DNA of 64,000 bases, from positions 21,290,635 to 21,354,634 of the forward strand of contig CM041294.1 of NCBI GenBank assembly GCA_023052935.1, in the 5' to 3' direction. The translations under genes and the position numbers were made by a program. The DNA is from Piezodorus guildinii (Eukaryota > Arthropoda > Insecta > Hemiptera > Pentatomidae). Position 1 is the first letter of the stretch, and the number at the start of each line of letters is the position of its first letter. Below are positions 1 through 10,494 of this stretch, piece after piece. The notes under the pieces were generated by a model. That model worked only from the letters and a program-made list of their open reading frames with translations. It searched no databases and was not told the DNA's origin.

Positions 1-1285
1 CAACTCCGTTGTCTGATACAACATGCCCCAGGTAGTTGACTTGCCTTCGGAAGAGATTGCACTTCTTCGGGTTCAGTTTTAGATTAGCTGCACGCAGCCG
101 TTCGAAGACCCGCTCCAGATTCTCCAGATGGTGAGTGAAGGATTTTCCCAGTACAATGATGTCGTCCAAGTAAACCAGGCATATCTCCCAAGAAAGGCCT
201 CTTAAGACGCTTTCCATCAGCCTCTCGAACGTTGCAGGTGCATTGCAAAGCCCGAATGGCATTACCGTAAATTGCCAGAGGCCAGTGCCGATTGAAAATG
301 CCGTCTTCTCCTTATCTTCCGGTGCCAATCCAACCTGCCAATATCCACTGCGGAGATCCAAGGTAGAAAATAGTTTGCAACCCTCTAGTGTGTCCAGCGT
401 GTCGTCAATCCTTGGGAGTGGGTAACTGTCCTTCTTCGTGGCGTTGTTCAAAAGACGGTAATCTACGCAGAATCTTGTCGTCCCATCTTTCTTTTTCACC
501 AGTACGACAGGAGACATCCATGGGCTACTCGAGGGCTCGATGACACCATCATTCGCCATATCCTTAATAATCTCCTCGGCATCCTTTCGTTTAGCTAGCG
601 GCAGCCTCCTCGGGATCTGTCGGATGGGCTTTGTATCCCCGGTGTCAATTTTGTGCTGGACGATGTTCGTTCTACCCCGTGGTCCTGAACTGATCTCGAA
701 AACGTCCTGCCATCGGGTAATCAATCTCTTCACGATTTCGCTCTGTTCAGGCGAAAGTTCTCTGCATGATTCCTCCACGAATCCTTTTAATTCTTCGGGT
801 AGTCCTCGTTGCTCGGTGGGGTTGCGTTGTAGCTGTCGGACTACTGAGGTAGCGGCCGTACATTCTCCGACTGGTGTTCCTCTCTTTAGTGTCACCGGGA
901 AGCTGTTCAGATTCATCAGTCGGATTGGGGTGGTATGTCCGACCTTGATGAGAGACCTTGCAACCAGAACACCGCGTCCGACTTCCTGCTCCTCGTGCTT
1001 CCCAGGTTCAAGTAGAAGACATTGACCCTCCGGTAGTCGTCCATTGATCGTCCCATGCGTCAGAATTTGACTCCGTGCAGGTAAAGTGGTGTCTTCTAGT
1101 AGGAGTACTCGTGCATAGAGGTCCTTTCCCTGCCGAAGGATGACCTCTTCGTCTCCCAGCGTCATCACACCTCTCGACATGTCCAGCTTGATCCCGTATT
1201 TGATCATCAAGTCCATGCCGAAGATGACTTCCTCGTCTATTTTCGCCACGAGAACGCGGTGCTCTAGACGTTGGCCCCCGATGAA
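1..1285 (-). CDS. pol: Ty3/gypsy pol: end of protease, reverse transcriptase (partial)
   Basis: This minus-strand frame stays open from about 1285 to the left edge and continues beyond the window. It encodes the C-terminal part of the protease region, a linker, and reverse transcriptase. Visible RT motifs, in order, are DYRLLNNATKKDSYPLP, FSTLDLRSGYWQV, MPFGLCNAPATFERLM and the catalytic YLDDIIV near 160-180, followed by a thumb-like segment ending in LGHVVSD. This order and the YLDD box are those of Ty3/gypsy reverse transcriptases, which copy element RNA into cDNA in cytoplasmic particles. RNase H and integrase would lie outside the window. The frame is offset from gag-pro, which hits a stop at 1264; since the shift falls inside the protease it is more likely a mutation than programmed frameshifting. 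Confidence 0.9.
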
Positions 1286-2862
1286 GAAAGTGGCAACTGC
1301 TCCCCGTAGACCTCGGCTGGCTGTCCTGTGGCTATCCGTAACGCCCAAGTGGTAGGTGATATCTTCTTAGCGTTAACTGCCTTCGGGTTCAGTATTGTCA
1401 TGGTTGCGCCGGTATCCAGCAGAAAACTCCGCAGCTGCCCGTTCACCATTCCATCCACATAAAAACTATTTGTCTTGCTCCCTATTGTCGCGATTCTCAC
1501 GGCGACCCTGGGGCCTTCGATGCTACGGGTTGACAGTTGCCCCTTCCCATCAACCCTCCTTAGTTTTCCTGTGGCTTTTTCCGGCTTCCTGGTAGGACAC
1601 TTGCTTCTGGGGTGTCCAAGTTGACCGCAGCTCCAACAGCGTATCTCCTTTTTGCGGGTCCTGAGGGCTTCTAAAACCTTTGCTACTATGTCCTCGATGG
1701 TGGGGGCCGCGTTAGGCTCCGCTTCTGCCGCTCGAACTCGTGCATGTCCACGGACTGACTGCCTGACAGCCTCGAATTCCATGGCCTGCGACAATGCATC
1801 GCCCAAAGTTTTAGGTCGTGCGAGTTTCACTGCCTGTTGGGTTTCTGGGTCTCGAAGTCCATCCAGGAATTTGTCGATAGCCAAACTCTCGTAGACGTCG
1901 TCGGTGACCGTTGGGTAGGCATTCCTCACTAGCCGGGCGATATCTGCTTCAAATTCCTGCAGCGTCTCGTTGGTCTTCTGGACCCTGTTCTTTAACTGAG
2001 AACGGTATAGTTGGTCCATGTGGCGATGGCCGAAACGCATCTCCAGTCTTCTTATCAGCTCCCCGTAGTTGCATCGCTCCGACATGGGCATCCCCTGTAG
2101 CACTCCTAAGGCGTCTCCACGCAAGGCTAGGCACAACGCTGATGCTTGCGTCTCCTTTGACCACCCGTGGATCGAAGCCGCTGTCTCGAAGAGAGTCATG
2201 TAGTCCTCCCACGGTGTCTTCCCGTCGAACAATGGGATGGTGTTGTGCGTTGGTGGCATCCCAGCATTGGCGGAGGGAATGGTGTTGTGAGGGCTTCTCT
2301 CAGAGGGTTGGTCGGTGTCGATTGTCGTTGGGTTGTTCATACGTTCTTCTAGAGCTTCTATTCTTACCCTAAGTTCATTTTCTACTGAATCGACTTTTTC
2401 TCCTAATCTAGATTCTACATCAGCTAACTTATTATCTACACTTTCCATTAACTTAGTTTCTAAATTGCCTAACTTAGCCTCCAATGTATTTTTAACAGTA
2501 CTTAATTCATTACCTAACTTCTTTTCTACATTACCTAACTCATTTTTAACAGTACTTAACTCATTACCTAACTCATTTTTAACAGTACTTAACTCATTAC
2601 CTAACTCATTTTTAACAGTACTTAACTCATTACCAAACTCATTTTTAACAGTGCCTAATTCAGTTTTAAAAGTTGCAGACAACTTACTGAAATCATTTTC
2701 AAACGTAATCTCGTCTGGATTTTCCCCTGAATCAACAAAAAATTGGCGCAAGCGTTGTTGCAGTACTGATTTCGTTCCGAAAGTATCCAGATCTCGTTCT
2801 TCTAACTCCCGTCTTAAGTCTGCAACTTTTAAATCATTCAGTCTAACACTCTGAGAAGTCAT
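1264..2862 (-). CDS. gag: Ty3/gypsy Gag with protease start
   Basis: About 530 residues. The start is taken at the ATG at 2862 (MTSQSVRLNDL); another ATG lies 3 codons upstream. The N-terminus (LKVADLRRELEERDLDTFG) reads like a SAP helix-extension-helix DNA-binding motif, which occurs in some arthropod gypsy Gags. A coiled-coil segment of repeated KNELGNELSTV units follows. The central part (FDGKTPWEDYMTLFE to about residue 370) is a retrotransposon capsid-like region. One CCHC zinc knuckle, CWSCGQLGHPRSKC, sits near residue 410 and would bind RNA. The aspartic protease active site FLLDTGATMTIL is near residue 475. The frame ends 50-60 residues later at a stop, while the neighbouring frame carries the rest of pol. 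The product would form the particle that packages element RNA. Confidence 0.9.
   Translation of the reverse strand: MTSQSVRLNDLKVADLRRELEERDLDTFGTKSVLQQRLRQFFVDSGENPDEITFENDFSKLSATFKTELGTVKNEFGNELSTVKNELGNELSTVKNELGNELSTVKNELGNVEKKLGNELSTVKNTLEAKLGNLETKLMESVDNKLADVESRLGEKVDSVENELRVRIEALEERMNNPTTIDTDQPSERSPHNTIPSANAGMPPTHNTIPLFDGKTPWEDYMTLFETAASIHGWSKETQASALCLALRGDALGVLQGMPMSERCNYGELIRRLEMRFGHRHMDQLYRSQLKNRVQKTNETLQEFEADIARLVRNAYPTVTDDVYESLAIDKFLDGLRDPETQQAVKLARPKTLGDALSQAMEFEAVRQSVRGHARVRAAEAEPNAAPTIEDIVAKVLEALRTRKKEIRCWSCGQLGHPRSKCPTRKPEKATGKLRRVDGKGQLSTRSIEGPRVAVRIATIGSKTNSFYVDGMVNGQLRSFLLDTGATMTILNPKAVNAKKISPTTWALRIATGQPAEVYGEQLPLSSSGANV
2497..2662 (-). repeat. 33-bp tandem repeat inside gag
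   Basis: Four to five copies of a 33-bp unit, the last ones degenerate. Each encodes an 11-residue unit (KNELGNELSTV) with heptad-like spacing of hydrophobic residues. The length is a multiple of three, so gain or loss of units keeps the Gag frame. The repeat lengthens the coiled coil between the SAP-like region and the capsid-like region. Confidence 0.85.
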
Positions 2863-2925
2863 TTTCCACACAGTAGCCCAATAATTACAAAAACAAGAAA
2901 ACCAAAATTATAACCATTTACAATG

Positions 2926-2943
2926 ATCCCACTTCTGACACCA
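2926..2943 (-). promoter_or_regulatory. Primer binding site, tRNA-Leu type
   Basis: Three bases inside the LTR, the plus strand reads ATCCCACTTCTGACACCA. This equals the last 15 bases of insect tRNA-Leu plus the added CCA, so element RNA would pair with the 3' end of that tRNA to prime minus-strand DNA synthesis. Position and full 18-base match make the call strong; the tRNA identity rests on my recall of tRNA-Leu 3' ends. Confidence 0.85.
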
Positions 2944-2946
2944 AAT

Positions 2947-3503
2947 TGTTACGGGCTACGGGGTGTGAGAAATGAACTACTCCAGTTTACAAATTACAAA
3001 TGTTTATTAAATACAGAAAACACAAATACAAAGGGATTACTAACCACTATATTAACAATAATAATGGAATTACTAGCTTAACTACTAAACAGTATACATA
3101 TAAAATGAGGTATTCCTAACGAATAAACTACTTACAATCGGCTAGACTTATTCTAAGACTTACAACTATAAATTATATATAAACTACAGTCTTCTAATTT
3201 CCCACCGACCGATTATCACAATATTGACACACAGTTTCACTACACTGTCACACTGACACGAGTTGTTCACTGTCACTGTTCACTGATACACCCCAGATGC
3301 TTGTTGAGCCGGATTAAGACTGACCCACCCAGGTTTGGGGGACCGGTATTTGTACCACCGCCGAATCTTCTAGCCCCACGTTGGGCGCAGGTAAGAAGGG
3401 TGGGCCGTTCCAGGCACTTCGAGGACTGTCCAGGTCCAGAAGTCTCTAGCCTCATCTAGGCCCCTCCAGGCGTGGTCCACCCGTCATTGTCTTGACCGTA
3501 GCA
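2947..3503 (-). repeat. 5' LTR of the gypsy element
   Basis: On the minus strand the LTR ends ...CGTAACA at 2947, beside the primer site. Its outer end at 3503 reads TGC..., where the related solo LTR at 16239-16713 has TGT. The two sequences align along most of their length, for example in the stretch around the CACCGACCG motif and at both ends. At 557 bp it is about 80 bp longer than the solo copy. The outer flank (3504 onward) is SINE sequence, so this element appears to have inserted into a SINE. Confidence 0.9.
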
Positions 3504-3687
3504 CTACTATGGAAATCGGACGATGCTACAGTGGGAGTCCTAAATTTAGCCTATCCAGGTTTTTTTTAGGATAGGGATCTTTAACGAGTACCCGACATCG
3601 CACAGGCTCGGGACCACCTTTTAACGTTCCCTCCGAAGGACGGCATAACTAAAGATTTTTTACTCCCATTAAAAAATCCTAGGACCA
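3504..3687 (-). repeat. SINE-A fragment (tail and body)
   Basis: This matches the body of the tRNA-derived SINE at 34571-34852 in the same orientation, including the segments GACGATGCTACAGTGGGAG and AACGAGTACCCGACATCGC. The tRNA-like head is missing; the sequence changes to REP at about 3688. The gypsy LTR abuts it at 3503, inside the SINE tail. Confidence 0.8.
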
Positions 3688-4421
3688 GATGGTTTCATTC
3701 ATTTTATCTCTAACTGTATTTTGAAAATTCTTTAATCGATTTTAAAAACGGAGGTAAGTGAAGTGAAAGTCGTGTGTTGCCCGCACCAGATTTTATGAGT
3801 TTTTTTAACTTAAGAACAGTAATATACAAGTATTATATACCGTTAGAATGCTAAAGATTTTCGAAAAGATATCATCTTACACATGCTATTGTAAAAGTAA
3901 ACAGAGAGTGATGAAATGCCGATGAAACAAACTGTTGCCGTAGACAATAATATAATAGATTATTTTACAAAACACATGTTTCTATTAAAATCCAATATGA
4001 ATAATTTCTGAAATGTTTATTTAGTTTCTAAATTTGTTTAAAAATTCTTAAATTGATATAAATAATTGAGGTAAGTGAATGTCGTGTTTTGCTCGCACCA
4101 GATTTTATGAGTTTTTTTAACTTAAGAACAGTAATATACAAGTATTATATACCGTTAGAATGCTAAAGATTTTCGAAAAGATATCATCTTACACATGCTA
4201 TTGTAAAAGTAAACAGAGAGTGATGAAATGCCGATGAAACAAACTGTTGCCGTAGACAATAATATAATAGATTATTTTACAAAACACATGTTTCTATTAA
4301 AATCCAATATGAATAATTTTTGAAATGTTTATTTCGTTTCTAAATTTGTTTGAAAATTCTTAAATTGATATAAATAACGGAGGTAAGTGAAAGTCGTGTG
4401 TTGCTCGCACCAGATTTTTTA
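3688..4421 (+). repeat. REP family: two tandem 3'-end units (312 bp)
   Basis: The 3' part of the dispersed REP family is present twice in direct tandem. A block starting GAGTTTTTTTAACTTAAGAA recurs at 3797 and 4109, giving a 312-bp period, with very few differences over about 220 bp. Each unit ends in the family 3' signature GGAGGTAAGTGAA...CACCAGATTTT. The near identity suggests a recent local duplication. Confidence 0.85.
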
Positions 4422-4814
4422 AATAAAAATTTATATTTCTAACTGACCGAAAGAAAATTTAATACCGAAAACCGCTAAAAGCGGTTCTTATTGTTCCCAT
4501 TGCGTATAGTAATAGGTTCATATAAAGCTTTAAATAGGCCAGTCTAAATGAATGACAGGAACTGAGCGATTGAGAATTACGTCATCGAAAGGGTTAGCGC
4601 GAGTAGACGATTCTAGATACGTCCGGCATATGTCCCAATTACTGACGGTCTGTTGGAGGAAAAAACTCTGCAAATTATACATGAATGGTTTATTATTTCC
4701 AAATAATTATATGAATACCAAAATTATTAAGCGCTTCCATTCCATCAAAATATTTATCTTTTTTAACGAGTATCAGAAACATTTGGAGGTGTTTCACTTC
4801 CAGTTACCTATACG
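4422..4814. other. Unannotated AT-rich interval
   Basis: No RNA gene or repeat match was recognised. An open frame of 129 codons begins at 4552, but its composition is low-complexity and its second half enters the REP copy starting at 4815. I do not consider it a gene. Confidence 0.5.
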
Positions 4815-5300
4815 CGAAATATGTAGTAAGGGAAAGTATCGCGATCGCGTAAATATTCGAATTCCAGTTTTCAAGGAAATTCAACAGGGTTTCCTGAGTC
4901 CAAATAACCATGTCCCACAAAAAGGTCTGCGTGTGTGGTAAGTCTAGCGTGTAAACGATATGTTCTATAAAATTTAAATTTCATTTTTAAGTGCGCCTAT
5001 GCCTGAAATGTTACAGAAACTTTTCCAATTAAACGGACAACCAGAATAGCCACTTTATACCATGAATTTGGCACCTTTTTACGATTATCTCAAAAATGGC
5101 TATATGATTTCGATTAAACTGGCTATATCGATGTAAAGTTTAAAGGGCTTTAATATGATGTAGGTTTCGTTCTGATTGAAATAGTCTGACAGAGCCAAAA
5201 TGCCGATATTTTAAATATTCTTTCTCCAAACGACCTTTAATTATGTACATTCCAAAAGATAAACCTTATCATTCATTACATCATCTTAATGATATATCCG
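4815..5300 (+). repeat. REP copy, 3'-truncated
   Basis: This begins with the family 5' signature (ATATGTAGTAAGGGAAAGTA-like) and carries the central landmarks (TATACCATG, TTTTGATTAAACT-like, AGTCTGACAG). It stops after AATGATAT near 5298, so the 3' third is absent. Non-coding as far as can be seen. Confidence 0.8.
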
Positions 5301-5704
5301 AAATCCGTTTCATGTAACCTCTTTTCTCCCATCAGCTGTGTATTTGGAACCTCTCTTTCACACACAGCATACCCGTCACAAAGTTAGAAAGGTGAACTAG
5401 CTACAATTCAAAATTTCTAAGAGTGATAATTGACGAATCACAACTCCGTATCTCGAGCAATGATTATTCGGTTTTAATAATTATTACTTATTTCAAAGAT
5501 AATTTAACTTATCGTATAACTGTAACAGTAAGAGAAAATCCGTTTCCAAGTGTCGGGGCATGGTGGAGGACTGTACAAGCAGACATTTTTAATTCCATAT
5601 TTTGATTTTATGTGTCTTGAAGGAAAGGAAATACCTTTTTTTTTTTCTTTTTTTTTTGTGTTAAACTAAAAACAATGTACTCATATTTTATATTATAATA
5701 TATA

Positions 5705-5763
<59 letters not shown>

Positions 5764-6323
5764 TTATAAATACCAGAAACGTACGAATATTTTTAGTCTT
5801 TTAGATCAATAAAAATTTAACATCAAAGCGGGATGGATGGATAGAGTTAATATTTTCCATGCCGTCCAAAAATATGGAAAAAAAAACTTGGAACAGCACA
5901 ACGGCGTGTATATTTGATAATTCATTATGTAATATATTTTATCTTCCTGTTCTTTATAGGATTTCAGATATTTTTTTATTGTATAAAAATTATTGTTTGT
6001 GTTAATGATGAAACAATAATTAAATGAAAATCAAAACTGTTAAAAATTGAAACATGAAATTTTAATATTTTAATTTCAAGAATTATTCATTCATCTTATT
6101 GTTTACTATTTCATTAAAAGTGACTTACATAAAATATTAAAATCATTGTAAGGAATCAGAAAAATATAACAATAGTTTATTTTAATTTGTTACTTTTAAG
6201 AAATAACTGTTAAGCATAATCAACAATAAGAATATAAATATTATAAATTATCCGTAACTAATAAAAGAAAAATAGAAATAAATAATGTAAATATGTTTAC
6301 AGTAATAAAAATTTAAAAAAATT
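5301..6323. other. AT-rich interval with (TA)n array
   Basis: Mostly A/T. A pure (TA)n microsatellite of about 50 bp lies at 5708-5758 after a T-rich run at 5635-5660. No coding region, RNA gene or recognisable transposon was found. Confidence 0.6.
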
Positions 6324-6414
6324 TCCTCCGGGCCGGATTTGAACCAGCGACCTATGGATATCAGCCACTTTCACCGTCTACAGTCCACCGCTCTACCAAC
6401 TGAGCTACCAGAGG
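6324..6414 (-). tRNA. tRNA-Tyr (GUA) with an 18-nt intron
   Basis: The minus strand folds as a complete tRNA. The acceptor arms CCTCTGG and CCGGAGG pair fully (one G-T), followed by discriminator A. The A box is TAGCTCAGTTGG and the B box GGTTCAAATCC. The anticodon loop CTGTAGA holds GTA, interrupted just 3' of the anticodon by about 18 nt (ACGGTGAAAGTGGCTGAT), the standard position for introns in eukaryotic tRNA-Tyr. A T-run terminator follows about 3 bases after the 3' end (plus-strand A-run near 6314-6320). It delivers tyrosine to ribosomes after intron removal. Arms and loop show no damage, so it is probably functional. Confidence 0.94.
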
Positions 6415-7050
6415 AGGTTAATCTCTGGTCGAATTTATTAAAATACTAGTATTTTTTTTTTTAAACAGAAATCAAATTTCTTTTTGAGGACACTGAAATA
6501 TATATGTATGTTTTATTTAGATCATGTATCGTTTATTTAGGCTCCATTCCGATATCCGAAGAAAATAAATTCTTGTTTTTTTTTACATTACAATCCTAAA
6601 GAGCGGGAAAACTGCATTCTTGGCCTCCTCAGTCCATGTTCATTCAGACCCTCGTGTTCTTTCATTCATTCATTTGCTGTGTATAATAGCATGCTCATTA
6701 AATAGCATGCTATTTCCATGAAAGATGCTTTATTATCGTAGAGACCTTATTTTAGAGTTTGTAACCCACCTCTATTCGTTAAGCTAACTCCCCTTAACTC
6801 ATTTAAGCCAAAATTATTTTTCCATCTCCTCAATGATCTATTTCCCTCTCATCGTAGTGAATAATTATTACTTTTTGTCTAGTTAAGCTCGTAATATGGT
6901 AAAGCCAGGCAGATAATCAGTAAAACAGTAAAATGTTGACAATTTTATGTTGCAAAACCACATTAATGATTTATCCAGTTGGTATAATAGATGAAAGGTA
7001 AAAATTAATCAATCAAAGAGTTTACTTATCGTCTTTAAGCTCAATCATGG
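6415..7050. other. Unannotated AT-rich interval
   Basis: No gene or repeat recognised between the tRNA and a LINE fragment. It contains short direct repeats around 6690-6715 (two ATAGCATGCT segments 15 bp apart) and nothing else I can name. Confidence 0.5.
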
Positions 7051-7074
7051 GGATTGTCCAGCAGTCTATTTCCA

Positions 7075-7485
7075 GGATAAACCCATTCCAACATCAGAAG
7101 TACGATATTTGGGACTGTAATTAGACAAAAGACTGACATGGAGGACCCACATTAGATATAAAAGACAACAGCTGAACAGATGATTCGGACTACAATCCCA
7201 CATGCTTGACAAACGATCAAAATTAACCGTGAACACCAAAATTACTGTTGACAAAGTACTGATCAAACCATTATGGACATATGGGATAGAGTTATGGGGA
7301 TCTGCCAAAAACTCTAACATCCAAATAATTCAATCTGTTCAATCGAAAATATTGCGAAAAATCGTGGATGCACCGTTTTATGTAACCAACGAATTACTTC
7401 ACAAGGACTAGGACATGCGTACAGTTTAAGACACTGTCACAGGATATTATAAAAGATTTCAGGCGGTGGTCTAGAGATGCCTTGA
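7075..7485 (+). pseudogene. Jockey-type LINE, RT C-terminal fragment
   Basis: Broken frames give the region after the RT catalytic core: YLGL, LDKRLTWRTH, then LLTVNTKITVDKVLIKP-like, LWTYGIELWGSAKNSN and ILRKIVDAPFYVTN. These match the same part of the full-length Jockey LINEs at 22.3 and 44.1 kb (for example TYGLELWGTAKRSN). Stops and a frameshift near 7190 show it is dead. Both ends are truncated; no tail was found. Confidence 0.85.
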
Positions 7486-7662
7486 TTTTACCAACTATCG
7501 GAAGTTATCATATTTGCTTAATGCAATTTTTTTTTTGCGGATAGAAAATAGCAAATGGAGAGCAAACAAAAAAAAAATTATAAATAAACAATTCTTAAGG
7601 TAGACTAAATGTCCCAGAATAAAAAATATTTTTATTTACAACAAAATTTTTCTTACCTTTTT

Positions 7663-8625
7663 ATAAAATATATAGTAAGGGAAAGTATTGCGATTGTGAA
7701 AATTTACGAACTCCAGTTGTAGGGTCCCCTGAATCCAAATGACCAAGTCCCGAAAAAATGTCTGAGGGTGAGTGTCTATGTCTGCGTGTCCGAGTGTCTA
7801 GAGCAAAAATGAAAAGTCCTACGAAACTGAAATTTCATATTTAAGACAAATATACGCCCAATATGTTACAGGAACTTTTTCATCATGATCGACTAACCGT
7901 AAGAGCCACTTTATACCATGCATTTGCAATTTTTACGATTTTCTCAATAACGGCACTAACGATTTTGATTAAACTCGCTATGTTTAAGTAAAATTTAATA
8001 AACTTTAATATCATGTAGCTTTCATTCTGATTGTAATAGTCTGACAGGTGTTAAATGCCGATATGTTAAATTTTCCTTCTCCAAACTACATTTAATTATG
8101 TACATTCCAAAAGATAAACCATATCATTCATTACATCATCTTAATGATATTGACGAAGGTCGGCGAAATACACAAGTTGGACGAATTTGAAAATCAACAA
8201 AAGGATAGAAGTGCAAAATAATTTTTTGTATATATATTTTTTCTATTATAAGAACAATAATATAGACGTATAACAAACCGTAAAAAAAAAAAATAAATAA
8301 AAAACATTATCTGATACACAAAGTTATAAAAGGTAATGCTAAGTGAAGATGTATAAAGGTAGTAAATAAACTTATTACTGATTAAGTAGTATAAAAAGGC
8401 GTTAAATAAATGAACAAACAATATTACTGATTAAAAATTTAATATAGTTATAATATTTATTCTAAATCATATGTTTCAAACGATAATTAATACACGTTTC
8501 ATTAATATCGACTTTATTAAAACTACTAAAATAGTTTTCAAATTGAAATATTTGTAATAGTTTTTAAATTGATTTTATCAGTCGAGGTAAGTGTAAGTCC
8601 TGTGTTGCCTGCACCAGACTTTTTT
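7663..8625 (+). repeat. REP copy, near full length
   Basis: This runs from the 5' signature (AAATATATAGTAAGGGAAAG) to the 3' signature (GAGGTAAGTGTAAGTC...GCACCAGA), about 960 bp. Internal landmarks in order: ACGCCCAATATGTTACAGGA-like, CACTTTATACCATGCATTT, TCTGACAG, CATTCCAAAAGATAA, TATAACAAACCGT-like, and the T-rich 3' end. It has no coding capacity of its own and no target duplication that I could recognise. Confidence 0.85.
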
Positions 8626-8840
8626 ATTTCTCTGATTAAATGAATAGTCAGATTATTTATAAAACTCTAATATAAATTTAAAAAAAAACTAACGTAATGG
8701 TTTTATTGCGAAAATCATTATCAAATGACGGAAACAAAACGTTGCTTCACAGTTGATATTGGACCAATAAATAGTCCTCAGTTTTCTTATCAACAAAAAC
8801 TTACACAGACAAAACTCTTATCATGTGATTTTTTTTTTTT

Positions 8841-9029
8841 GTTGAATGCTATTTCGGACTCTTTGTTATCTCTCTTGGCCTCGACAGAGAAGTATCCCGC
8901 ATTGTAGAGGTTCCGGCAAGAAGAAAGGTCAGGTACTCACTTGGGTGTTTCTTTGTCTTCAGACAAGACCAAGTCGACAGCTACGATTTTAAGTCCGAGC
9001 ACTGTGTCTGGTAACTTGTAACGATGTTG
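8841..9029 (-). pseudogene. Unrecognised ORF remnant with one in-frame TGA
   Basis: The minus strand is open for 63 codons except for a single TGA near 8935. The translation before it (KLPDTVLGLKIVAVDLVLSE) and after it (NLYNAGYFSVEAKRDNKESE) both look protein-like and share one frame. I do not recognise the family. It could be a dead exon or transposon ORF. The TGA lies in AAGTGAGTACC, which also resembles a 5' splice site, so a short exon ending there is an alternative reading. Confidence 0.4.
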
Positions 9030-9880
9030 TCATTGTTACAGTTTTAGGTGGATATTTGTTGACTTTCGAACTCTAAATCTTTCGAGATTATTTTAAAAAT
9101 TGATAGGTCTCGTCCTCACCGTGTAAGTCTAATTACGTAAAATGATATCGAGCCAAGGAGTATCAAATTTAGATATTTTAATTAAGTAATAAACTCCTTG
9201 TTAAAAAGAAACCCGAGTAAAAATGATTATTTTCATAAGACCTGTTTTTGATCTGCTGTTCACAAAAACAAATTTATTTGTGCTATTTTTTTTTCATCAT
9301 ACAAAACAAATAACATCTAATTATAAAAATCAATTACGTTATTTATTGTCGCTTAATATAAAATTATAGCAGGAATAAATTAAACTATAATTAACGATAA
9401 TTTCACAAGAGAGATACACTTTATTCATAAACAAACAAAACGATGCTGCCCAATTTAATTGGGTTGCTATAACACAGCGTACCGATTCTTTCCTACAGGA
9501 ATATTCTTAACATTTTATTTAACTATAAATACAATATTTATTTTCCTTTTTTACTCTTTTTAATTTTTTTCCTACTTATTTTTCCTGTTTTTTTTTTGTT
9601 TTTTTCCCTTCTCTGGCGTTTCACATTTTCTTTCAAATACTTAGATATATCTATACATATACACCAAAGATTAAATTAAAAAAAACAAAAACAAATTATG
9701 TATACATTAAACAACTACATACTAAAAAATCATACCATCATAAATAAAAACAACACCAAAACACTCAGCACCTAAAATCAATATCTCTATATATAAAAAA
9801 AATTGTTAAAATTAAAATTAAAATAAAAATATAAGTAAACACAGATGCACATGCATGCCCCTCCAATTATACCTGGAACG
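9030..9880. other. AT-rich interval, nothing recognised
   Basis: Extended A/T-rich DNA with T-runs (9540-9620). No tRNA, no transposon match and no convincing exon. Confidence 0.5.
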
Positions 9881-9883
9881 AGT

Positions 9884-10050
9884 AGATGTGATAGTGTATA
9901 ATTCCCAGGGATTCGAGAATCACACTTTCTGCTATCATAGCAGCAAAGTCCTTTATATTGACATCTATGTCCTCCATGAAGCTCCTTGTTGATCCTGGTA
10001 CAGCTCCGCGGGCTCCAAACCAAAGGCCTTTTACGTAGAAGTCTCAAGTT
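9884..10050 (-). pseudogene. Possible LINE C-terminal fragment
   Basis: One minus-strand frame reads FGARGAVPGS, then FMEDIDVNIKDFAAMIAESV, then a run ending HYHIYSF. A G-A-x-G-A-[IV]-P box followed by a helical segment and a final ILxxHxY-like end is common at the C-terminus of LINE polyproteins. A second overlapping minus frame (9787-10065) is also open, so the assignment is tentative. Confidence 0.35.
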
Positions 10051-10494
10051 GAAGTACTCATTCAAAGGTTTCGGTTTTCTTTACGAGACTTTTTATGCCT
10101 ATAATTCTTGTATTTCTCATTTCCTCGCTGTATTATTTTATATACAGTGGCGAACATTAATGAAATATATACAAAATAATATTAAAAAAAAAAAAAAAAA
10201 ATTGTAGATGAGTTTTTGATACAGAAGACTTTAAGCAATTAGGTGTTAAGGTTTTATATTAATAATTTATTAAATTAAAAGCACACAACTGCCATATTAT
10301 TCACAAGATAAACAATGTTCATAGCTTTTGTGAAATCAAAATATTGTGATTTTTTTTTCGTTATCATCACAGATTCCATTCTTATTGGATTGCTATCATG
10401 GTAGTGTCCTTTTTCACACTCAGATCTGATGAATCTTTCAGAAAATGGTTTTTAGACATGCATACGCAATCAATAGCCAAAACCAACACCCGGT

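Noticed and set aside
540..1025. Plus-strand 161-codon frame
   Set aside because: It is the complement of the gypsy pol frame, which has recognisable RT motifs.
2497..2662. CRISPR-like array
   Set aside because: Units are contiguous without spacers and encode a repeated protein motif in a eukaryotic context.
2315..2854. Plus-strand 179-codon frame
   Set aside because: It is the shadow of the Gag coiled-coil repeat; its own repeats only mirror the 33-bp units.
1..2862. An env gene, which would make the gypsy element an errantivirus
   Set aside because: The 3' part lies outside the window; nothing in the visible sequence supports an envelope gene.
4552..4941. 129-codon plus-strand frame
   Set aside because: Its second half is REP sequence and there is no motif or splice signal.
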